Positions 9,448-17,852 are shown, numbered from the stretch's first letter. The stretch is DNA of 36,568 bases from an uncultured Collinsella sp. (GCA_900546105.1 URBP01000007.1:1-36568), one strand, 5' to 3'. Program-made: numbers and translations. The notes: generated by a model from the sequence alone, not told the origin.

Positions 9448-9468
9448 GACAGCTGTAAACCTAGGTGT
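9425..9468. promoter_or_regulatory. 44-bp perfect palindrome, probable NiaR operator
   Basis: Perfect 19-bp arms (ACACCTAGGTTTACAGCTG at 9425-9443 and its complement at 9450-9468) flank six bases. Within it the inner TTTACAGCTG-N6-CAGCTGTAAA is a self-contained dyad, and each outer part has an ACCTAGGT dyad. NiaR sites described in Firmicutes are palindromes with TTTACA/TGTAAA-like half-sites; the match in style, the position over the nad promoter and the niaR gene in the same operon support the call. Confidence 0.75.
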
Positions 9469-9675
9469 AAAGTTGAAATAAAGATTCGACCATGCGGCAA
9501 GTCCATATTCGAACTGGCAAGCTGAGGATAGCCGAGCTCTCGATAGCGCAGGAGGCATCTTTCGCCACCGCAATACCGCTCGGCGCGAGTTGCGCACCGT
9601 GAGGCACGAACGGGCGCTCCCCCGCGAGTGGTCCGCGCCCAATGTGGCAAAATCGAACTACTAAGGGGGCTCAGA

Positions 9676-10398
9676 ATGCTCAAGATTATTGCCTGCGACG
9701 ATGACGTCGCTTTTCTAGATAGACTGCACCGGATGATCGACCGTTGGTCGATCGAGACGGGCACGGCGGTCGATGTTGCGCTCGTTACGCGCGGCGAGGA
9801 CCTGCTGGCGCGCCATGCCGCGTCGCGCGCCGACATCATCCTGCTCGACATGATCATGCCGCTCGTCAACGGCATGGACACCGCACGCGAATTGCGCCAG
9901 GCCGATACCGCCGTGCGCCTGGTGTTCCTTACCTCGTCGCCCGAGTTCGCCCTGGAGTCCTATGAGGTCCGCGCCTTCGACTATCTGCTCAAGCCCGTGG
10001 CCTACGAGCGCCTAGCGCAACTGCTCGACGAGCTTTCGAGCATGCGTCCGGCGGCAACCGACGAGCTCGTGATCAAAACGTCCTTTGGCTACCACGCCCT
10101 GCGCCTGTCCGACATCGAATATGCCGAGGCGCGCAACAAGCACGTGGTCTTCCACCTGCGCGACGGACGCGATATCGAGGCACTCGAGTCGTTCCGCAGC
10201 GTCGAGGACCGCTTGGCGCAAAATGCCACCTTCTTTAAATGCCACCGTAGCTACCAGGTCAACTTGCGCAACATCGACCACTTCGATCGCACGGACATCG
10301 TCATGCGCTCCGGCGCGTGCATTCCGCTGTCGCGCAGCAGCAAACAGGGGTTCCAAGACGCCTACTTTGCGGTGCGCTTTGAGGGCGGGAGGCGCTGA
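9676..10398 (+). CDS. LytTR-family response regulator (AgrA/LytR type)
   Basis: A 240-residue two-component regulator. The receiver domain (about 1-120) has the acidic pocket CDDD near residue 8, the phospho-acceptor in LLDMIMP (about residue 57), the Thr switch in FLTSS and the Lys in YLLKPV. Residues about 135-235 form a LytTR DNA-binding domain (IEYAEARNKHVVFHL, CHRSYQVNLRNI). The ATG at 9676 is chosen for the AAGGGGG site upstream; an earlier in-frame ATG at 9628 lacks one. Its stop overlaps the kinase start in TGATG, so the pair is coupled. No signal-peptide or peptide-processing gene of the agr kind is adjacent, so the stimulus is unknown. Confidence 0.93.
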   Translation: MLKIIACDDDVAFLDRLHRMIDRWSIETGTAVDVALVTRGEDLLARHAASRADIILLDMIMPLVNGMDTARELRQADTAVRLVFLTSSPEFALESYEVRAFDYLLKPVAYERLAQLLDELSSMRPAATDELVIKTSFGYHALRLSDIEYAEARNKHVVFHLRDGRDIEALESFRSVEDRLAQNATFFKCHRSYQVNLRNIDHFDRTDIVMRSGACIPLSRSSKQGFQDAYFAVRFEGGRR

Positions 10399-11675
10399 TG
10401 GCCTCCTCGGTCGAAATGGTCCTTTGGGCAATCCACCACGCCACGACGCTGCTCTTTGGCGTCTTTGCCTCGGCGGCGCTGTGCGGTGTCGAAATCAACC
10501 GACGCCACGCGCTTGAGCTGCTGGGGGCCGGCGTCGTGACCGGCGCCGCCTTCTCGATCGCCAATGTCGTTGGCGGCGAACTATTTGCCCGCCAGGCTTA
10601 TCCGCTCGTCGTGCACCTGCCGCTTATCGTCTACCTGTGTGCGCGCTACCGCCTGAGTCCACTGCTTGCCGCGCTCGGCATTACGAGTGCCTATCTGAGC
10701 TGCCAGTTCAGCAATTGGATGGGTATCGCCGCATTTGCCGCAACCGATTCTCAGATCGCGTACTATCTGGCACGCATCGCTACCACGCTCGGCGTCTTTG
10801 CCGTCCTGCTGCATTGGGCCGGCGACATTGGACCCCGCCTGGCGATTAAAAGCCCCACCGAGCTGGGCATCCTTTTAATCCTGCCGCTCGTCTATTACGT
10901 CTTTGACTATGCCACCAACGTCTACACCACGCTGTTCCACTCGGGCTCGGTGGTGACGGTTGAGTTTTTGGCCTTTGCGCTCTGCGCCTTCTATCTTATG
11001 TTCCTCGCCGTCTACCTGCGTGAATACGAAGAAAAAGAGGCCGCTGAGCGTGAACGCTGGATGCTCGAGACGCGCGACAGCTCGGCCATGAAGGAACTCG
11101 ATGCTTGGCGTCAATCTGGGCGCGAGCTGTCGATTCTGCGCCACGACATGCGGCACTTCTTGCGCGGTCTGGCCGTCTTGATCGAAGAAGGCCGCACCGA
11201 CGAGGCGCTCGATCGCATCGATACGCTATGCGAGACCAACGACCGCACCGCCGTGCGCCGCTACAGTGCCAACGAGACCGTCAACATCGCGCTTTCGTCG
11301 TTTGGCTCGGATATCAGCAAACGCGGTATTACCGCCGACTTGCGCGCCGCCGTGCCCCAGAGCGTGCATGTGGCCGATGTCGACCTGTTCAGCGTGCTTT
11401 CGAATGCCCTGGAAAACGCCATTGCCGCGGCGAGCACCGCCCCCGAGGGCAAGCGCTTTGTCGATCTTGACCTGCGGTTTGAGGACGGCCACCTGCTGCT
11501 GTTAGTTTCCAACACGTTTGACCGCGCGCCGCGCATGGTCGACGGCATGCCCGTGACCCAGCATGCGGGACACGGCTTTGGCACCAAGAGCATCAAACTT
11601 GCCGTGGAGCGCATGAACGGCAACTGCCAGTTCCGCATTAACGGCGATCGGTTTGAGCTGCGCGCTGTGATGTAA
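10398..11675 (+). CDS. GHKL sensor histidine kinase (AgrC-like)
   Basis: A 425-residue membrane kinase. The first 205 residues or so contain about six hydrophobic segments. A charged helix follows (REYEEKEAAERERW), then the phospho-acceptor motif LRHDMRHFLRGL and a GHKL ATPase domain with the N box LSNALENAI and the G box GHGFGTKSI. The order and the short H box fit the HPK10 class that partners LytTR regulators such as AgrA. It senses an unknown signal at the membrane and phosphorylates the product of the overlapping upstream gene. No pheromone gene or maturation protease was found nearby. Confidence 0.9.
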   Translation: MASSVEMVLWAIHHATTLLFGVFASAALCGVEINRRHALELLGAGVVTGAAFSIANVVGGELFARQAYPLVVHLPLIVYLCARYRLSPLLAALGITSAYLSCQFSNWMGIAAFAATDSQIAYYLARIATTLGVFAVLLHWAGDIGPRLAIKSPTELGILLILPLVYYVFDYATNVYTTLFHSGSVVTVEFLAFALCAFYLMFLAVYLREYEEKEAAERERWMLETRDSSAMKELDAWRQSGRELSILRHDMRHFLRGLAVLIEEGRTDEALDRIDTLCETNDRTAVRRYSANETVNIALSSFGSDISKRGITADLRAAVPQSVHVADVDLFSVLSNALENAIAAASTAPEGKRFVDLDLRFEDGHLLLLVSNTFDRAPRMVDGMPVTQHAGHGFGTKSIKLAVERMNGNCQFRINGDRFELRAVM

Positions 11676-11749
11676 GGGCGCGGGCGCGACGGATTTGCGT
11701 TCCGCGGGTGCGGCTCGACCGCTCGGGATCGTTTATCGACGCGGGCTCG

Positions 11750-12325
11750 CTACAGCGGCGCGGCCGCCGGAGTCAGCTGCTTGATGTAGGCCCACATGCG
11801 TTGCTTAGCGGCCTTGTCGGTGAGTGCCGCCTCAAAGCCGTCGAGCGCGAGCACGCGGCGGCCCTGCACATGGGCGACCAGGCCGGGCTTGAGCATGGCG
11901 GTGTCGAAGTCATCGATCGCCACGAGCATATCGGCGTAGGTCTCGCGCATGGCGTCAGCCGCGTTGTTGTCGAGCAGTAGCACCGCCTCGGGGTCCAAGG
12001 CCTCAAGCGCCTCGCGGAACAGCTCGCACGGCAGAGTCTCGCCCACCGCGACCGCTCCGTCACCCGCGCCGGCGACGCTTGCCAGCACGCAAAAATCCTC
12101 GGGCGCGTAGCCGATGGCCCCAAGCGCCTTGCGCAACGCCGCGCCATCCGGGCCGGCGGCAAGCTCGCCACCCAAACGTTCGGCCTCGTCCAAATCGCCT
12201 TTGACCAGTACGATCGGCGAGCACGCGTTGCCCGCGATACGCACGCCACGGACCGCAAGCGATGTGAGCTCCTGCTCAGCCGCCTGGGCGATGGCTTCTT
12301 TTTTCTGGCTTTGTGACGTGGACAT
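11750..12325 (-). CDS. Unrecognised protein, possibly a degenerate uracil-DNA-glycosylase-like fold
   Basis: A 191-residue cytoplasmic protein with no signal peptide or membrane segment. The start at 12325 is chosen for GGAG six bases upstream; an in-frame ATG 30 bases earlier is unsupported. The middle region runs IVLVKGDLDEAERLGGEL, GPDGAALRKALGAIGYAPEDF and EALDPEAVLLLDNNAA. That order of elements recalls the GEAPG...G.AG..L...L..iG and L.P..vv.LG.tAA pattern of family 4 uracil-DNA glycosylases, but the catalytic and Fe-S cysteine motifs are absent. I infer at most a shared fold; function is unknown. It converges on the kinase gene and diverges from thioredoxin. Confidence 0.75.
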   Translation of the reverse strand: MSTSQSQKKEAIAQAAEQELTSLAVRGVRIAGNACSPIVLVKGDLDEAERLGGELAAGPDGAALRKALGAIGYAPEDFCVLASVAGAGDGAVAVGETLPCELFREALEALDPEAVLLLDNNAADAMRETYADMLVAIDDFDTAMLKPGLVAHVQGRRVLALDGFEAALTDKAAKQRMWAYIKQLTPAAAPL

Positions 12326-12365
12326 GCGCTCTCCAATCGTTTGCGTGCCAACCATTATATAAAAG

Positions 12366-12398
12366 AGCCGCCTGCGAGTGGTTGCTTTGCGGGCGGCT
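12366..12398. other. Hairpin between divergent genes
   Basis: AGCCGCCTGC (12366-12375) and GCGGGCGGCT (12389-12398) form a 10-bp stem with one mismatch. It lies between the divergent starts of the unrecognised gene at 12325 and thioredoxin at 12462, where a regulatory or RNA-leader role is possible. No T run follows. Confidence 0.4.
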
Positions 12399-12461
12399 GG
12401 GTATAAGCACGGTCGTACTGAGTTTTACGCGGCTGAGCCGCGTCACATTATGGAGGTCACC

Positions 12462-12782
12462 ATGGCTGACATTAAGCAGATTACCCCCGAGAACTTCGAT
12501 TCCGTCGTTAACGACAGCCTACCCGTGCTGGTCGATTTTTGGGCACCGTGGTGCGGTCCCTGCCGCTCGCTCTCGCCCATCGTTGACGAGGTTGCCGATG
12601 AGCTGGCGGGCAAGCTTGCCGTTGCCAAATGCAACGTCGACGACAACCAGGACCTGGCCATGAAGTATGGCGTCATGAGCATCCCCACGCTGATTGTGTT
12701 TAAGAACGGCGAGGAGATTGACCGCTCGGTTGGCGCTCTGCCCAAGGCGAGGCTGCAGGCGCTGCTGGAGAAGCATCTGTAA
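12462..12782 (+). CDS. trxA: Thioredoxin
   Basis: A 106-residue classical thioredoxin, the cytoplasmic dithiol-disulphide reductant recycled by thioredoxin reductase. The active site is WCGPC with Cys31 and Cys34 in VDFWAPWCGPCRSLSPI; the cis-proline is Pro75 in MSIPTLIVF. The length is normal for a single-domain protein. The start at 12462 is set by the TGGAGGT ribosome-binding site and by homology; in-frame codons further upstream are not supported. It stands alone on the plus strand and diverges from the gene at 11750-12325. Confidence 0.96.
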   Translation: MADIKQITPENFDSVVNDSLPVLVDFWAPWCGPCRSLSPIVDEVADELAGKLAVAKCNVDDNQDLAMKYGVMSIPTLIVFKNGEEIDRSVGALPKARLQALLEKHL

Positions 12783-12903
12783 TACGCTTGTTACATATTG
12801 CCGTCTGCCTGCCGTCCATGAGCGCTTTTGCACCGCTCGCCGGACTTTTGGGTGCACCGCGTGCGACCACGGATAGTATGGTAGGCACAAACAGCCCCCA
12901 GTG

Positions 12904-12941
12904 AACGGGTGCGGGTCGCACAGACTCGTACCCGTTTTCTT
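12904..12941 (+). terminator. Rho-independent terminator
   Basis: A 13-bp stem (AACGGGTGCGGGT at 12904-12916 with 12924-12936, two G-U pairs) and a 7-base loop are followed by TTTTCTT. It lies 120 bases after thioredoxin and before the next gene, so it probably ends the trxA transcript. Confidence 0.8.
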
Positions 12942-13012
12942 ATGCGGCGATGCGCAAAGCAGGCGTAGTAAAATCTGAACCACTGAATAGACCCGCACAA
13001 AAGGAGATTCCC

Positions 13013-13261
13013 ATGCATGATGTTGGAATGAACATGAGCCAGCTTGCCATGAGCGTCAAGCAGGTCGACGACACCATCGAGCTCGCTCACGAATGGAGCC
13101 ATCAGCTGCTGCATGCGACCGAGAATTTTGACATGGAGCGCATCGGCGCCAAGCTCGAGGCAGCCATGGCCGCGCTGCACGAGGCCCACGACGCACTCGA
13201 GGGCTACGAAGAGGCCATCGAGGCCGACCACAACTCCGTCGGCTCCGTGAAGCTGGTGTAA
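13013..13261 (+). CDS. Small hypothetical protein upstream of nikR
   Basis: An 82-residue, mostly helical acidic protein (MHDVGMNMSQLAMSVKQVDD start) with several Met and His residues near its N-terminus. No motif is recognised. An AAAAGGAGA ribosome-binding site precedes the ATG at 13013, and the gene ends one base before the nikR GTG start, so the two are almost certainly translated together. That coupling suggests a role linked to nickel handling, but this is inference only. Confidence 0.75.
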   Translation: MHDVGMNMSQLAMSVKQVDDTIELAHEWSHQLLHATENFDMERIGAKLEAAMAALHEAHDALEGYEEAIEADHNSVGSVKLV

Positions 13262-13262
13262 G

Positions 13263-13775
13263 GTGGCCGAACACGAGCACGGCTGCGGGTACGAGCACGA
13301 GCATCCGCACGGGGTGGACGGTGACGCGAGCTGCCACTGTAGTGGCTCCGGCTCCGAGCTGGTCCGTTTTTCGGTTACCGCACCCGACGACCTGCTGCGC
13401 CGTTTTGACGAGCAGATCGCACGCCGCGGCGACGTTGCCAACCGCTCCGAGGCCGTGCGCGACCTGATTCGCGCCTCGATCGCCAGGGAGCAGATGCGCA
13501 CGCCCGATGAGCATGTTATCGGGTCGCTCACCATGATCTACGACCACCATACCGGCGATCTGACGCGCCGCCTGGACGAGGTGCAGCACGACTACACCGA
13601 CGAGATCGTATCGACGATGCACGTGCATCTGGATCACCACAACTGCCTGGAGATTCTGGCGCTCAAGGGTCGCGGCGAGCGCGTCTACGAACTAGCCGAC
13701 CGCCTGCTGGGCCTGCGCGGCGTTAAGCACGGCGAGCTCACGTGCGCCGCCACCAAGCAGAGCCTGGGGCTGTAG
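13263..13775 (+). CDS. nikR: NikR, nickel-responsive repressor
   Basis: A 170-residue ribbon-helix-helix regulator. Residues about 32-75 form the DNA-binding RHH domain (LVRFSVTAPDDLLRRFDEQ), and about 85-165 the ACT-like nickel-binding domain. The four nickel ligands known from E. coli NikR (His76, His87, His89, Cys95) have counterparts at His109, His120, His122 and Cys128 with the same spacing. The protein has an extra leader of about 30 residues rich in His and Cys (His 4, 6, 12, 14, 16, 25; Cys 8, 24, 26), which looks like an additional metal-binding tail. It uses a GTG start and lies just upstream of hypF, which fits nickel control of hydrogenase maturation. Confidence 0.93.
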   Translation: MAEHEHGCGYEHEHPHGVDGDASCHCSGSGSELVRFSVTAPDDLLRRFDEQIARRGDVANRSEAVRDLIRASIAREQMRTPDEHVIGSLTMIYDHHTGDLTRRLDEVQHDYTDEIVSTMHVHLDHHNCLEILALKGRGERVYELADRLLGLRGVKHGELTCAATKQSLGL

Positions 13776-13799
13776 CGGGATTTCCCGCAGCGCACCTGC

Positions 13800-13867
13800 C
13801 AAAAAGGGACAGGTTTGTTTTGGCAGGTTTAGCGTTTTACCTACCAAAATAAACCTGTCCCTTTTTG
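13800..13867. repeat. Long hairpin with 29-bp arms
   Basis: Arms 13800-13828 and 13839-13867 match as reverse complements with two mismatches around a 10-base loop. The outer part reads AAAAAGGGACAGGTTT and the stem ends in CCCTTTTTGG. It follows nikR directly and lies 24 bases before hypF. It may terminate nikR transcription, but its length and its GGGACAGGTTT word suggest a REP-like unit of a family different from those at 1-219. Confidence 0.7.
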
Positions 13868-13891
13868 GTCGGTTTTGATGAGGGGTGTCGC

Positions 13892-16348
13892 ATGCGGCAT
13901 GTGCATATTCATGTGACGGGCATTGTGCAGGGCGTTGGCATGCGGCCGTTTGTGTATCGCGAGGCCATGGCGCATGGCATTTGCGGATGGGTGCTCAACG
14001 CGGGCGACGGCGTGCATATCGAGGCGCACGCTCCGGCCGATGCGCTCGATGCTTTTGTTGCCGCGCTTTCTGCGCATGCGCCTGCGGCAGCCCGCGTAGA
14101 ATATGTCGAGGTTGTGGACCTGGCAGCCCACGGTTGGGATACCGCCAATGAACAGGGTTTTCGCATCGTAGCATCGCAGGACCAGACCGCGCACACGACG
14201 CTCGTCTCACCCGATATCGCCACCTGCGATGATTGTCTGCGCGAGTTGTTTGACCCCGCCGATCGGCGCTATCACTACCCTTTTATCAACTGTACCAACT
14301 GCGGACCGCGCTTTACCATCATCCGGTCGCTGCCTTATGACCGAGCGGCCACGTCGATGAATTGTTTTCCCATGTGTCCTGAGTGTGCCGCGGAGTATGC
14401 CGACCCACTCGACCGGCGTTTTCACGCGCAGCCCGATGCCTGCTTTGATTGCGGGCCGCATATCACGTGGCGCGAAGCGAGCGTGGGCGGTGAGCCGGGC
14501 GAAGCCGCCGCGTTGCCGGCCGTCGGCACCACGCGCGAGACCAGCGACGCCATTATCGACCGCTGTGTTGAGCTGCTGGCCGGTGGCGGTATCGTCGCCA
14601 TCAAGGGTCTGGGCGGATTTCACTTGGCATGCGACGCTTCCAACGAGCAGGCGGTAGCCGAGCTTCGCCGCCGCAAACGCCGCAGCAACAAACCGCTTGC
14701 CGTTATGGTACGCGACCTTGCCGACGCTGAACGCCTGTGCCATGTCAACGACGTTGCACGCGGCTTGCTGGCCGGCAGCATTCGCCCCATTGTGCTGCTG
14801 CGCCGACGTGCTGCTTGCGAGAGCGGCGGCTCCCCCGACGCCCTCGCGCTCGCGCCGTCCGTCGCGCACGACCTTCCAGAGCTCGGTGTTATGCTCCCCT
14901 ACACCCCGCTTCAGCATCTGTTGCTTGCCGCGGCAGAAGCCCGCGGTATGCACGCGCTCGTCATGACCAGCGGAAACCTGAGCGAAGAGCCCATCGAGAC
15001 CGATGACGATCTTGCCTGGGAGCGCCTCGTTGCCGCCGGCATTGCCGACGCGCTGCTCGGCAACGACCGCGCGATTCTCTCGCGCTACGACGACTCCGTG
15101 GTACGCGTGGTCGATGGCGCCGCCATGCCTGTGCGTCGCGCACGCGGATATGCGCCGCAGCCGTTAGCGCTGCCGGCGCTCGACGGCACTGCACCCTGCG
15201 TGCTCGCCTGCGGGCCGCAGCAAAAAGCTACGATCGCGCTCACGCGCGAGGACGCCGACGGCCATGTGGCCTGTTTTGTGTCGCAGCATATCGGCGATGT
15301 CGAAAACGGCGAGACCTTCGATGCCTGGAACGCCGCGCGCACGCGCTTGGAAAACCTCTTTGACCTGACGCCTGCCGCCTTGGCATGCGACATGCATCCC
15401 AGCTATCTGTCGAGCCAGTGGGCGCGCGAACAGGCACGGGAGCACAATCTGCCGCTTATCGAAGTCCAACATCATCATGCGCACATCGCGAGCGTAATGG
15501 CAGAGGCGATTGTCGCAGGCCGGCTTGCGCCCGATGCACGCGTCCTCGGCATCGCCTTTGACGGCACCGGCGCCGGCACCGATGGGACCATTTGGGGCGG
15601 CGAGTTCCTTGTCGCCGGCCTTGCCGATTTTGAACGCGCCGCACATTTGCGCACCTGGACGCTCCCCGGCGGGGCAGCCTCCGTGCGCGACGCCCGCCGC
15701 AACGCCTTTGCCCTGCTCAGTGAGCTCGGCCTGCTCGAGCACCCGGGTGCCGCTCGGCTTTTGGACGGCCTCGACGAGCAAACGCGCAGCGTGACAGCCA
15801 CCATGATCGAGCGCGGCATCAACAGCCCGCGCACCAGCAGCATGGGGCGTCTCTTTGATGCCGCAGCAGCGATTCTGGGCATCTGCGACAAGGCAACCTA
15901 CGAGGGCGAACCCGCCATAGAACTCGAAGCCGCCGCCTGGCGCGCGCTTGACGGTAAGCCCGTTCGTCTCGACGGCAATTATACAGGCGTATTCACGTCT
16001 GCCGACGACTCCCCCATCTTGGACCCCCGACCGCTCATCGAAGCTCTTCTGAATGGAATCGAGGCAGGCGCGCCGGCCGACCGGCTCGCCCTCGGGTTTC
16101 ACATCGCCATTACGCGCGCTACGACCCGCGTCGCGTGCGAGATCTGTGCGCGCGAAGGCCTCGATACCGTCGCGCTCTCGGGCGGTGTGTTCATGAACCG
16201 GCTTTTGCTTCAGCTCCTTACCCACGAACTCAAAGACGCCGGTCTTGCCGTCTTGGTCCCCCACGCCGTGCCCGTCAACGACGGCTGCATCGCCTACGGT
16301 CAGGCCGCCATCGCTCGCGCTCGCCTCGCGCAGACAGCATCGCGATAG
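13892..16348 (+). CDS. hypF: HypF carbamoyltransferase
   Basis: An 818-residue enzyme that starts CN-ligand synthesis for NiFe hydrogenase, using carbamoyl phosphate and ATP to carbamoylate the HypE C-terminal cysteine. Domains in order: acylphosphatase-like (about 1-95, VQGVGMRPFVYR), two zinc fingers (CDDCLRELF, INCTNCGPRF, CPECAAEYADP, CFDCGPH), a YrdC-like domain (about 230-430, with IKGLGGFHLACDA), and a Kae1-like domain (about 440-815) with metal-binding HHHAHIASV and the GGVFMNRLL motif. The ATG at 13892 follows an AGGGGT ribosome-binding site. It heads hypF-hypC-hypD-hypE. Confidence 0.97.
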   Translation: MRHVHIHVTGIVQGVGMRPFVYREAMAHGICGWVLNAGDGVHIEAHAPADALDAFVAALSAHAPAAARVEYVEVVDLAAHGWDTANEQGFRIVASQDQTAHTTLVSPDIATCDDCLRELFDPADRRYHYPFINCTNCGPRFTIIRSLPYDRAATSMNCFPMCPECAAEYADPLDRRFHAQPDACFDCGPHITWREASVGGEPGEAAALPAVGTTRETSDAIIDRCVELLAGGGIVAIKGLGGFHLACDASNEQAVAELRRRKRRSNKPLAVMVRDLADAERLCHVNDVARGLLAGSIRPIVLLRRRAACESGGSPDALALAPSVAHDLPELGVMLPYTPLQHLLLAAAEARGMHALVMTSGNLSEEPIETDDDLAWERLVAAGIADALLGNDRAILSRYDDSVVRVVDGAAMPVRRARGYAPQPLALPALDGTAPCVLACGPQQKATIALTREDADGHVACFVSQHIGDVENGETFDAWNAARTRLENLFDLTPAALACDMHPSYLSSQWAREQAREHNLPLIEVQHHHAHIASVMAEAIVAGRLAPDARVLGIAFDGTGAGTDGTIWGGEFLVAGLADFERAAHLRTWTLPGGAASVRDARRNAFALLSELGLLEHPGAARLLDGLDEQTRSVTATMIERGINSPRTSSMGRLFDAAAAILGICDKATYEGEPAIELEAAAWRALDGKPVRLDGNYTGVFTSADDSPILDPRPLIEALLNGIEAGAPADRLALGFHIAITRATTRVACEICAREGLDTVALSGGVFMNRLLLQLLTHELKDAGLAVLVPHAVPVNDGCIAYGQAAIARARLAQTASR

Positions 16349-16479
16349 GCTGTTTTGCCAGCCTGCGCGCCGCCGTCTCACAGGTGTAACGCGTTTGCTC
16401 GTGACTCCCGCGAGCGCTACCATCAACTGATGGGTAATTAGGCGCCTATCCAGCGCAAAACGTATAAAAGGGGAACATT

Positions 16480-16740
16480 ATGTGCCTTGCCGTTCCCGGT
16501 AAAGTGGTCAAACGCGACGACGACCTTAAGGCGACCGTCGACATGATGGGCATCGAGCGCCCCGTTTCGCTGCGCCTCGTGCCGACGGCACAGGTAGGCG
16601 ACTATATTCTCGTGCATGCCGGCTTTGGCATTCAGATTGTCGACGAGCAGGAGGCCCAAGAGACACTCGAGCTCGTCAATACCATGACCGAGCTGGCCGA
16701 AGAGGACCAGCTCGCCACCAACCCGGCCGAGGCATACTAG
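16480..16740 (+). CDS. hypC: HypC/HybG hydrogenase maturation chaperone
   Basis: An 86-residue protein starting with the signature MCLAVPGKV. The N-terminal Cys2 binds the Fe(CN)2CO unit made with HypD and also contacts the hydrogenase large subunit. The core is a small beta barrel (GDYILVHAGFGIQIVD), followed by an acidic helical tail. An AAAGGGG site precedes the ATG. Its stop overlaps the hypD GTG start by one base, which makes a coupled hypC-hypD pair and fits the known HypC-HypD complex. Confidence 0.96.
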   Translation: MCLAVPGKVVKRDDDLKATVDMMGIERPVSLRLVPTAQVGDYILVHAGFGIQIVDEQEAQETLELVNTMTELAEEDQLATNPAEAY

Positions 16741-17852
16741 TGGCGGCGGCACAGCCGGTTCGCTCCGGTATCGACTTTTCGGCATTTCGCGACCCCAAGC
16801 TGGCTCGTGAGCTCATCGATCGTATTCATGAGCTTGTCGGCAACCGCAGCATCAACCTTATGGAAGTCTGCGGTACGCATACCGTGAGCATTGGCCGCTA
16901 TGGCTTTCGCTCCATTATGCCGACGGGACTCAAACTGCTAAGCGGCCCGGGGTGCCCCGTTTGCGTCACCGCCAACCGCGACATCGATCACGCAATCGCG
17001 CTTTCCAACATGGACGGCGCCATCATCACCACCTTTGGCGACATGATGCGCGTGCCCGGATCGTCCACCTCGCTTGCCGCGCAAAAGGCGGCGGGGCGCG
17101 ACATCCGCATCGTCTACTCTCCGCTCGACGCACTCGACATTGCCAAGCAAAATCCCGAACGCCCGGTCATCTTTATGGGCGTCGGCTTTGAGACCACAAC
17201 GCCCACCATTGCCGCCGCTATCCTGGAGGCCGACGCGCGCGGGCTCCAGAACTTCTCGGTCTACTGTGCTCACAAGACCACGCCGCCGGCTCTGCGTGCG
17301 ATCTCCAACGACCCCGAGACGACCATCGACGGCTTTATCCTGCCTGGTCACGTCGCTACCATCACGGGCCTGGCACCCTTTAGGTTTTTGGTCGATGAGT
17401 TCGAGACCCCCGGCGTGGTCACGGGATTTGAGCCGGTCGATATCTTGCAGGGCATCAGCATGCTGGTCCAGATGGCTATCGAGCACAGGCCCGCAATCGA
17501 CAACGCCTACCGCCGTGGCGTCAATGCAGACGGCAATCCCGTAGCGCGCCAGCTGGTCGAGCAGGTGTTTGAGCCATGCGACACCACGTGGCGCGGGCTG
17601 GGGCCGATTGCGGCTTCGGGTCTTTCCATCCGACCCGAATTCGCGCGCTTTGATGCCGGCGCCCGCTTTGATGTGCCCGTTGAGGCGACGGTCGAGCCAC
17701 GCGGGTGCCGCTGCGGCGACGTGCTGCGCGGAGCCATCACGCCGAGCGACTGCCCGCTGTTCGGCCACGCATGTACGCCCGAACACCCCGTCGGCCCCTG
17801 CATGGTGAGCTCCGAAGGCAGCTGCGCGGCGTACTTTAGATACCGCGACTAG
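16740..17852 (+). CDS. hypD: HypD, Fe(CN)2CO scaffold
   Basis: A 370-residue [4Fe-4S] scaffold protein on which the Fe(CN)2CO group is built with HypC and HypE. Visible signatures are MEVCGTHT, SGPGCPVCVT and VGFETTTPT, plus the C-terminal cysteine cluster region with RGCRCGDVLRGA, CPLFGHACTP and GPCMVSSEGSCAAYF that holds the Fe-S centre. The GTG start overlaps the hypC stop. The length is typical. It belongs to the plus-strand hyp operon. Confidence 0.96.
   Translation: MAAAQPVRSGIDFSAFRDPKLARELIDRIHELVGNRSINLMEVCGTHTVSIGRYGFRSIMPTGLKLLSGPGCPVCVTANRDIDHAIALSNMDGAIITTFGDMMRVPGSSTSLAAQKAAGRDIRIVYSPLDALDIAKQNPERPVIFMGVGFETTTPTIAAAILEADARGLQNFSVYCAHKTTPPALRAISNDPETTIDGFILPGHVATITGLAPFRFLVDEFETPGVVTGFEPVDILQGISMLVQMAIEHRPAIDNAYRRGVNADGNPVARQLVEQVFEPCDTTWRGLGPIAASGLSIRPEFARFDAGARFDVPVEATVEPRGCRCGDVLRGAITPSDCPLFGHACTPEHPVGPCMVSSEGSCAAYFRYRD

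Noticed and set aside
9384..9675. A riboswitch in the nadA leader
   Set aside because: The predicted leader is only about 30 bases, too short for a known NAD-sensing RNA; the dyad lies over the promoter and fits a protein operator.
12842..12941. A small RNA such as 4.5S RNA in the gap after thioredoxin
   Set aside because: The hairpin lacks the conserved GGAA/loop features of SRP RNA and is fully explained as a terminator with a T tract.
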